From assembly GCA_021432635.1 (NCBI GenBank), contig MU270029.1:372001-436000 (forward strand): DNA of 64,000 nucleotides, written 5' to 3'. The translations under genes were made by a program, and so were the position numbers. The notes under the pieces were generated by a model. The model was not told the DNA's origin, made no database searches, and saw only the letters and a program-made list of their open reading frames with translations. The stretch comes from Thozetella sp. PMI_491 (Eukaryota; Ascomycota; Sordariomycetes; Chaetosphaeriales; Chaetosphaeriaceae). This document shows, in pieces, positions 56,040 to 64,000 of this stretch; the stretch's first letter is position 1, and each line of letters starts with the position of its first letter.

Positions 56040-58174
56040 CTACTGGACCTCTAGTCGCAATGCATCATACTGAACGTAGACGCTCCGTGGCAGCAATGCG
56101 CTCTCGTAGTCTGTTGCGTTGTGCGGAAGGCTCAATACAATCTCGTTCGTGGCGTCCTGCCCGGCCGACAAAAGCGCAACCGGGAAGGTGAACTTGTTCG
56201 CAACCTGGTAGCAGACGGTGCCACTACGGACGCCACATGAAGAAGAATGATCGTAGCTATATCACGCGAGGGTTAGCTGGTCGCCGCTAAGGGATCAAGC
56301 AAGGTCAGTCGGATTACTCACGGGATAACCCAGGGCTCCAGCTCGTGCCCGTTGACCACCACTACGAACGGCAGGTTGCTGTACGGCTGAGAGGCGTTGA
56401 ACACGTCTGTGTTGCCCATGGCCGTCTTGGCGCCAGCCAACTGGACCGTAAAGGTCGCCTCAGTCTTATCCTTGAGCTCGTGGCTGTCGAGATCGAACGT
56501 GATGGTCCAGTTGTTGATCTCGCCGTGGCCCTCGACTTGAGTCGGCCGCCGGAAGTTAGCATAGCCGCCGAACACGCTCCAGTGTATGTAGTTCCAGTCC
56601 TCAGCCTCGTTGCTGGCGCCGACATGGAAGCGGACACCCTCGGGGAAGTCGTCGAGGAAGTCATACGCGCCGAAGTAGACGCGGAACTCGGGGACGCCCG
56701 CCGGGTGCTTCGTGTCGGGCGTATCCCCATGCCGCCACTCGCCTCCGGCCTTGTCCGGGGTGCCGATCCGCCATAGCTCCGTGCCCGCGCTCTCGGCCGT
56801 CCAGGCGATGCGGCCGCTGTCAGTCGTCTCGCCGGCCGCGACGACAATGTCGTCCTGAACGTAGTCGCCGAAGATGCCGTCAGCATAGACGGTCAGGCGG
56901 TACGTCCCGGCCTTGACGCGGCCAATTTGTACGCTGCCGCATGACGACACGTCGGCCCAGTATTGGTAGGCCTCGGTGTCAAGGACGTTGTCCTGGTAGT
57001 CGACGCCGTTCTGGGCCAGCACTGCCAAGGCCTTCTTGGCCCCCCGTGGGAGCTGTATCTTGGCCTTCCACGCGCCACGGCCCGACGTCGGAACGTAGTT
57101 GGGGACGTGTTCGGCAATGGAATCGTAGAAATCGGCATTCCACTCGGGCGATGCGAACGCGAGCGCCTCATTGCGGAGCGCCGTCCAGTCCCCGCCAGCA
57201 GCGCCCTTGTTGAAGTGGAAGTACTGCGGGCCGAAGGTGCGGTCCATGCCATGGGTGATGTTCGGGGTGCCATCGCCGTGGTGGTTTGACACAATGTAGT
57301 TGTACACAATCCCGTCCACTACCAGGTCGGAGTGCGTGGGGCCACCAAAGTAGGTGTCCTTGGTGTTCATGACGAGCCAGGCACCAAAGGTCGAGCTGTC
57401 ATTGCTCAGAGAGCCGTCGGCAAACAAGCCGTGTACTGTCTGGTCCCGCCACACGGCCGAGAAGGTGTACTTGGTGTAGTAGTCACTAAAGTTATCAACA
57501 TAAGGATCATCTGTGCGGTTGCCAAGATACCAGGTCGCGTCCTGGACCGTGGTCGCTTTTGTGATGTTCCCGGTGGCTGGGTTGGGGACTGGGAGCGGCG
57601 CATAGATCTTGTCGTCGGTGATAAGATGCGTCCACAGCGGCGTGTTGGGCCTGAAGAGCGTCCGGAACTCCTGCAGATTGCGGAGGAACGGGGTCGTCTC
57701 GTTGTAGTACGCAATGCGGCTGAAAGTATGCAGCCCAGTCTCGCCTTCGCGAAGGAACCAGAACTGCTCCAAGACCTGGCCGGTCGCAGGATAGGTCTCA
57801 CTCATCGAGAGACCCCCATAGGCGACATTGGAGACGTCGACCCCTTGGAACACCTGGTACTTGGCTTTCAGATAGCCCGGCGTGTATGTGCCCGACGGCA
57901 CGCAGTAACAGTCAAGGTACGGGCCGATGCCATATTGCCCGTTGCCGCTGCTCCCTCCAGGCGTATTGGGGATGTAGGATCGCGAGCCGAGCAGGTCTTG
58001 TCCGTCCAGGGTGAGGACGTCGATGGCGCCAATGGACTTGTTGACCGAAGCTACTAGCCTGTCATTCGCGAGCAGAATGTATCCCGATGTCTCGTTTACC
58101 ACGACGGTAGCCGAGACAGCGGGTAACCACAGAGCCAGGCGGCCAGCGTATCCGAGGAGACGGTTCAGATGCAT
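56040..58174 (-). CDS. Rhamnogalacturonan lyase, PL4 family
   Basis: Exons 58174-56322 and 56256-56040 (minus) give 689 residues. A signal peptide (about 1-23, ending SATV or nearby) indicates secretion. The N-terminal catalytic domain is of the PL4 beta-sandwich type (YGIGPYLDCYCVPSG, YGGLSMSETYPATGQ). A middle fibronectin-like domain (GRVKAGTYRLTVYADGIFGDY) and a C-terminal carbohydrate-binding-like domain (EFRVYFGAYDFLDDFPEG...HWSVFGGYANF) follow. The second exon supplies the expected end, with CGVRSGTVCYQVANKF and YVQYDALRLEV. The size and three-domain order match fungal RglB-like enzymes, which cleave the rhamnogalacturonan I backbone of pectin by beta-elimination. It signals a plant-biomass lifestyle. 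Confidence 0.93.
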
Positions 58175-59903
58175 GGTGTTGTACGCCGGACCGCAACGTC
58201 ACTTGCAGGATGCCCGACTTGGTAGGGGATGCTAGTTCGCTGGGAACCATCCAGCCCTAGCCGGTTCCTACAGAAGTACTTATGTGCGACATTAACGTCG
58301 TCGTATCGACCAAGGAACATCCGGCCCCGCGTCCCCGGAGTATAATGAATATACCCACAAGAGCCCCCCCCCCCCCGGCTCTGATAAACTACGGCTGCGG
58401 GGCGGTTGTTCCGAGGGCCCACCTCTAGGCGCGGAAATTCACTGACGCGTCGTCAAAACATGCCAAAATCTCCGCATCGACTGGAGGAATAAAGGCCACG
58501 CCGAAGGGAGCCCCTCTCCGATGATTTCTGCCTTCCGTAGAGTTATGGCCGATGTCCAACCATTGATTCTTCTTACTCAGAGGGTGAAAGCACTAGGTAC
58601 TGTTCTGGTGTGAGGTAGCTTGCGCACTTCTCTCAAAACCCCCTTCTAGGCAAGTACCATACCTACTTCCTCGTCATGAACGCCTCTCTATGATGCTGGG
58701 GTGGTGCTCGTTTAGGTCCCCGCGGGGAATGCGGGGGAAGCCTTGAGCCACCCCTAGGGGCATTTAGCGCTCTCTCGGGAGCCTAATGTAGCGAGTCGCT
58801 ACCTCTGGCAGGGGGCCGGTTGGAGCTCGCCAAGAGCTCGCCCGAGGTGAACGGCATAATTTTTCCGCGCATCTTGTCCTTCGTAGCTAGCTGCTTCTCG
58901 GTCCACGCTCTGTGCACCCTTCCATCATTGGGTGCGTCCTTTGGTTAGTTTTCTCGGGTGATTGTCGTACGGAGTAGGAAGGGTATACTGCCAGGTGCAC
59001 AATGCACAACCTACGTAGGTTTAGCGTCGCTCGCGATTCGAACCCGTGATTGTGGTTTCTGTGCCTTTTGGTATACTAAGATGTATCCTGCTCCAGGTAT
59101 CAAACGGCGCCCTGACCCCAACCGGATCAATTATCCCTTCTCTTATAGCCTTCAGTCATTTTGGCATGCATTCTCCAAGCTAATGGAAGGCCGAGGCTGC
59201 CGAATTGCCCTCTAAAGCTAGAGCAACACAAAGCGACAAGGACCGTGACTCTTGGACAACCTCTTATTGCACTTCCTCTTTTATCATTGCGTGATGCCAA
59301 GTAACAATTGCCGAGTGCTTGCCTTCCCTTTACGGCGCCTTGGGGAGTTACCGACTGAGCTGTTTACCGCCACAGGACGGGCGTGAGCAAAAAGTTAGGT
59401 AATCGCGCATCCGCCTCGATTCATGGACTAGCTACACCGATAGTGATGAGGAGGTGGCGTCCCTTGGCTGGTATGAGCTGCAAATGCGAATCAGCAATGC
59501 AATCGCCAATGTAACCACCGTATGGCTCCATCCGGTCTCGGCCTCCTCCCCTTCGACGGCCCTCGCCGTGCTGGCTTTGCTGCGGCGCCGCGAGCCGGTC
59601 GACGAGCTTGATCGGAAGCCTAAGTTCTCGTCGGAGCCGGGGAGCGACCTCGAAGCACGGCATGTCAGACTCTTGTCCGGTGCTGGCTTAGCTTCTGGGC
59701 TTCTGGCTGGGTAATCTATCAGCCGCGGGGACCCATTTGCGGACCGGCGCGGTTCACTTGCCGGGATCCAACCCCGATACTCCCTCAATCGCCGCTAACC
59801 CTCCCGGGGATGCTAAATATTTTCCCAGGCCCCTCAAGGTGCAACGTTTTCACTCCAAATCGTCTTGCCTAGAAGCCAGCCAGCCATTGCCGGGACTGCA
59901 AAC
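58175..59903. other. Divergent promoter of the lyase and MFS antiporter genes
   Basis: 1.7 kb without a supportable gene. It holds a C13 tract (58364-58376). A minus-strand GGGTTCGAATC at about 59,035-59,045 resembles a tRNA B box, but no tRNA fold could be drawn. Confidence 0.45.
58364..58376. repeat. C13 homopolymer
   Basis: An uninterrupted run of 13 C about 190 bp upstream of the rhamnogalacturonan lyase start. Confidence 0.9.
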
Positions 59904-61830
59904 ATGAGCAAATCCCATGGAAACGACGGCGCCGAAGCGCTGCCGGAGTCCCTGGAGGATGCATATGTGGACTTGGCCGACGAGAAGGAGAAAGAGCTCG
60001 GGAGCATCCGCCCTCCGGCCTCGGATGAATCCCGGCCCCCTTCGGAGAGAGCTCCCGACGCCAGCACAGCTCACCACGGTGCAGGGGACGACAACGACGG
60101 CGAGGCAAAGCTTCCCATGTCCAAGGCGCGATGCATTGCCCTTGTTGCAACCGTGATGGGTGCCGCGTTTCTCAATGTGAGACTACACCTTCCGCCATCT
60201 CAGTCATGCCCGCTGCTTACACTGCTGCCCAGACCCTTTCCATCCAATCAACCGTCATCATCCTCCCTAGCATCGGCCGAGACCTGAACATTCCGGAATC
60301 GCGGGTGCAGTGGGTAGTATCGGCGAACACCCTCACCTTCGGCTGCTTCCTGCTGTTCTGGGGCCGGATTGCGGATATTTACGGCAAAAAGACCATCTTC
60401 ATCCTGGGGTCGGGGTGGCTCGTCATCGCCGCCGCCATCAACCCGTTCTTGCCCAACGAGATCGCCTTCTACATATTCCGTGCCCTGCAGGGTCTGGTGA
60501 GCATCCGCGCCGCCTATTTGTTTGCTTCCCAGGACCCAACTAACTAGTCGTGCCACAGGGCTCCGCGGCGAACGTGCCTACCGCAATAGGCATCCTGGGG
60601 ACCACTTTCCCGCCCGGCAAGGCCAAGAACTATGCGTTCAGCACTTATTGTCAGTCAATTCCTCTCCTGTAGTAGAAATTTTGGCCAGTTTCGATCTAAC
60701 TTTGCCTCCCTCTAGCTGCCGGCGCCCCTCTCGGGTCCATCTTTGGAAACTTGCTCGGCGGCTTCATCTCCCAGTATGCCTCGTGGAAGTGGGTCTTCGG
60801 CGCCGTCGCCATCCTCGGCGCCATCGTCACATTGGCCGGCATCGTCTTCATCCCCGCGCCCAAGCACACTCTGCACGATGAGGGTGTCACCGTCAAGGCG
60901 TCCGTTGACTGGCTCGGCGCCGCCCTCATCACTGTCGGCTCGCTTACTCTTATGCTTGCCCTCACTGAGGGCAATGTTGTTGGCTGGAGCACCCCGTGGA
61001 TCCCAGTCCTAATCGTCGTCTCGGTCATCCTTATCGTTTTCTTCGTCCTCTGGCAGCGTCATCTAGAGAAGCGCGGTGGGCAGCCGCCTCTCATGAAGGT
61101 GTCTATCTTCAAGAGTGCGCGCTTCAGTGCAGCCATGGCCATCATGGCGCTCGCCTTCAGCTCGTTCAACAACTTCATCGTGTATGCGACCTACTATTAC
61201 CAGAACTACCAAGGTCTGGATCCGCTGCAGACTACGCTGCGATTTCTCCCAACTGGCATTGGCGGCGTCCTTATAGCCGCCGTTGTAGCACAGCTGCTGG
61301 CGCGCATTCCGACCTATTTTATCCTTGCGTTCGGTAATGCGAGCGTGACGATTTCAAACCTCCTTTTTGCGGTGCCGATACCACCCGCCACGACCTATTT
61401 CGCCTACGGGCTTCCTGCCATGATTCTCTCGGTGGTCGGCGCTGACACCGCATGGCCGTGTCTAACCCTCTTCACTAGCCATTCCTTGCCGCAGGAGGAC
61501 CAGGCGCTGGGTGGAGCGCTGGTGAACATGATGGGCCAGATTGGCCGGACGATCGGTCTCGCCATTGCCACAGCAATTCAGACGGCAGTGATGGCTAAGG
61601 AGCGGGGTGTGGGTGTCGAGGACGTGGGCCATATGGTGGTGGGCGAGGACGCCTCCCTCGCGGGCCTGCGGGCTGCGAATTGGTGGAGCGCTGGCCTAGG
61701 GTTGATGTCTCTGGTTCTAGTTATTGGCATCTTCCGTGGCTCCGGCATCATAGGAAAGGCTGGGGTGAAGAGGGAAGCGAAGAAGCGAGCCGGGATCGCC
61801 GCCCGCGGAGCGCTTCAGGAGCCAGCGTGA
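59904..61830 (+). CDS. MFS drug/H+ antiporter, 14-helix (DHA2) type
   Basis: Exons 59904-60176, 60233-60496, 60559-60649 and 60716-61830 give 580 residues. An acidic soluble N-tail of about 75 residues precedes helix 1 (ALVATVMGAAFLNTLSIQST, formed across the first intron). Motif A is GRIADIYGKK after helix 2; the antiporter motif C region reads SAGAPLGSIFGNLLGG. The number of hydrophobic segments fits the 14-helix TetA/EmrB/QacA-like group, which exports drugs or fungal metabolites in exchange for protons. The first acceptor was placed at 60232, not at the earlier CAG at 60203, because only 60232 keeps frame. It is convergent with the EFE-like gene. Confidence 0.9.
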
Positions 61831-62024
61831 GAGTCGATAGAAAAAGGGCAACCATAAAGATATAAATTGATCATATGTGCTCACTATTTACTACCACTAT
61901 GTTATTCCCGTTTGCGCATAACCGAATGTCAATTTTCCCTAATATATATCGGAAAGTACTGGCCGAATAGGCCACGATCGCCTAGCAACCCTTCATCGCA
62001 TCGACAGTGATCCACACCCGCCTA

Positions 62025-63457
62025 TTACGGTCGCGCCCCCATCGTCCGCAGCACTGTTTCCTGAAGCTTACTGAATCGTCCTTCCGAGAGGAGCCGCTTT
62101 GTTGTGATGCGGTCAGGGTAGTTCCGTAGGAACATGTTGGTAAAGTGAGTACCGTAGTGGATGGCTTCGCTATCCCCGCTCAAGCCAGACGCGTATCCAT
62201 GGACCGGCTTAAGGACGGCCTGGAAGCTCGGCTCGTGGAAATAGGCAAACACGAAACGCTCTCGCGTGTTCAGGCCAACCTTGTGCGGCGTTGCCATGAG
62301 ATAATTTGAAGTAAGATATTGCATCATGTCACCTGAATGCCCGTATCAGTCACAGTGCTCTAGCCTTTATGTGTCCATACAGTTGACGTACCGAGAAAAA
62401 CCGTGTGGACATTCGGGACCGGGGGAATATAAACCCAGCCGCTGTCCTTCTCGCGCAGCCCGGCTGCGCTCTTTTTCCAGTTTGCGAAATGTTCATCCTT
62501 CCGGGGTGGTCGAACAAACAGCCCTATGCCAACGCTGTCAGGAATCGCCACTCTAAGTCGGACGAGCCAGTCTTACCGCCTACATCATCCTGCGATGCCA
62601 TGACCAGCATCCCATAGTCCGTGTGGGATCCGATTCCTCTTCCATTCTCTCCTTTCCCGTTCGTCATGTGAGTGGCTGGGAACCTATGCATCGTCAGCAC
62701 AACCTCTCAGGAGTTTTGTCAATAATGGGCTGACGAACCTAAGCATGCGCATGTGGTGCCAGCCATCGACGGTGTATCTCGTGAGGGTCGTTTCAGGCAG
62801 ACTCATGCCATACTCAGTAAGTCTGAGGATCTTCTCGCCCTCGCTCCCCAGATAGCGCATATAGCGCTCGATAGACTCCTTCATCTCAACGTCCGGCCAT
62901 GGGCAGGGTCCATGGCACGGCCACCGGGCTCGGACGCGAGGGTCTCGTAGTGGTAGATCCTTGACTACGGTGAATATCTCGGAGTAGTCGGCGACTCCGT
63001 CGGTGATCTCCTCTCCCGAGCCGATGTAGCCTGCGAAACTCTGCGAGTCGACGCAGGCCGCCTTTTCCTCGTGTGGTTTCCGGAAGAAGCGGTGGCTGGT
63101 GGCAGTAGCATCATTGCGGATATGCTGGGCTTCAGCCGCCGTGGCGACTTGAAAAATGCCGTCGCGCCGCCAGGCTCTGATCATTGCCCTGCCGAGGGCG
63201 CGGTCTCCTTCGCACCCCGACAGCTTGTCGGGCAAGACGAAGGTCTCAGGCAGCCGGACCTGAGCCGTATGCCCTGGTGGCATACTCTTTCCAAGCTCGG
63301 CAACATTCTGATGGTATGGGAAATTGGGATACTGGGCGATCGCGGGGCGGTCTACAGCCGTCGCAAGCGTTTTGCGTTGCAAAGCTGGAGCCCTGCGTGA
63401 CAGGCGAGGGCCACATGTGCCGAGAACAGAGGTCGAGCGATGATACAATAGCTTCAT
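62025..63457 (-). CDS. 2-oxoglutarate/Fe(II) dioxygenase similar to ethylene-forming enzyme (EFE)
   Basis: Exons 63457-62739, 62683-62577, 62523-62392 and 62332-62025 (minus) give 421 residues. The core closely follows bacterial/fungal EFE in order: LSGCEGDRALGRAMIRAW, RDGIFQV, SGEEITDG, EIFTVVKDL, WPCHGPCPWP, DGWHHMRMLRFP, GSHTDYG, TPHKVGLNTRERF, FAYFHEP and HYGTHFTNMFLRNYPDRIT. Iron ligands are His260, Asp262 and His336, and the 2-oxoglutarate Arg is 345; Tyr263 next to the Asp is kept as in EFE. EFE converts 2-oxoglutarate to ethylene and hydroxylates L-Arg in side reactions. An extra N-terminal segment of about 65 residues, rich in Arg, Ser and Ala, resembles a mitochondrial presequence. 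Other members of this dioxygenase family do not make ethylene, so activity is inferred. Confidence 0.88.
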
Positions 63458-64000
63458 CGTGATTTAGGAGCCTTAAGTAATGGTATCCTGAATTTTTGGT
63501 GTGAGTAGAGGTTCCTCAGTACTTGGAAATCAACCTCGACGCTAGGATGGCTGAGCGTGGGTCAAAAAGCACAGAATCTGGAGGAGCTCCTACTTTAAGA
63601 TCGGCCGAGACAGGTTCCTGCTGTCGGATACACGTCAGGGAAAGCTTTCAACTGCGATTTGGATTGCCACGGACTTCCAATGGCACATCCCGCCGGCTGA
63701 AGGGAGAGCAGTCCTGGTGGACTGTGTTAGTCAACAGAGCCTCGGCAGTCTAGGGTGTTTGTTCTTTGAGCTAACAATTTTGCATAACAACATAGCGCGA
63801 AGAAAAGCTGAAAGTAGACTGAGACAGGATGTATCAGAGAGTCTCCGAGTCTCTGCCCCTCGAGATGACGAGAGGCAGATGGGCAGCCTTTAAAGACAGT
63901 ATGAAGGTCCGAGAGAGACTCTCCGTGCCAACTCACCTAACCCCCGAGCCGCAGGGTCTTCTAGAATTGCTATAGAAGGCGCTTACGGCGGGAATTTTCT
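63458..64000. other. EFE-like gene upstream region
   Basis: No gene supported to the window edge. Contains a purine/pyrimidine-rich patch with a short hairpin (63853-63878). Confidence 0.45.
63853..63878. repeat. Short inverted repeat
   Basis: CTGCCCCTCG and CGAGAGGCAG pair at nine of ten positions around a 6-base loop, about 400 bp upstream of the EFE-like start. No known function. Confidence 0.5.

Noticed and set aside
59020-59090. tRNA-like B box on the minus strand (GGGTTCGAATC)
   Set aside because: No paired T stem, acceptor stem or A box could be drawn, so it is a relic or coincidence.

Overview
The window is nuclear DNA of a filamentous ascomycete (Pezizomycotina). Genes are well spaced, most are split by short GT-AG introns of about 47-78 bp, and the families are typical of such fungi: Zn2Cys6 regulators, UstYa-type proteins, WSC domains, PL4 rhamnogalacturonan lyase, sugar/quinate-type MFS and AKR7 reductases. 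Splice sites were read by eye, so exon borders are predictions. They were accepted where they restore a continuous family-like protein. The species cannot be named from this sequence.

Layout. (1) 1-4,600: the C-terminus of an unknown acidic protein, a complete cytochrome P450, a frame-shifted coiled-coil gene relic and an AT-rich gap. (2) 4,600-21,800: what looks like a catabolic neighbourhood. It has an MFS carrier, a FAD amine-oxidase-type enzyme ending in a peroxisomal AKL signal, an Asp/Glu-racemase-family enzyme, a patatin lipase, a class II aldolase, a Zn2Cys6 regulator and a D-2-hydroxyacid dehydrogenase. (3) 22,400-30,900: an SRPBCC protein, a seven-exon alkaline ceramidase, a second Zn2Cys6 regulator, and an FAD monooxygenase facing a homoserine-acetyltransferase-like alpha/beta hydrolase across a shared promoter. 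(4) 31,800-43,100: a third Zn2Cys6 regulator, an amino-acid permease divergent from a MATE exporter, a UstYa-like (DUF3328) protein and an 11-exon Atg22-like transporter. A 12-bp motif recurs in the promoters of the permease, MATE and UstYa genes. (5) 45,100-49,800: an eight-exon gene for a secreted three-part protein of about 1,403 residues, joining a PQQ-type beta-propeller, a WSC domain and a multicopper oxidase. (6) 49,800-54,600: a 4.8-kb stretch with no supportable gene. (7) 54,600-63,500: an AKR7 aldehyde reductase, a secreted rhamnogalacturonan lyase, a drug/H+ antiporter and a four-exon homologue of the 2-oxoglutarate-dependent ethylene-forming enzyme.

How the genes may work together is inference. 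Block 2 combines uptake, oxidation, isomerisation, C-C cleavage and reduction with its own regulator, which suggests use of an amino- or hydroxy-acid substrate. Block 4 combines a UstYa-type tailoring protein with three transporters and a regulator, which suggests a small export or modification cluster whose scaffold gene is missing or outside the window. The items most worth testing are the ethylene-forming-enzyme homologue, the propeller-WSC-oxidase fusion, the shared promoter motif in block 4 and the catabolic block.
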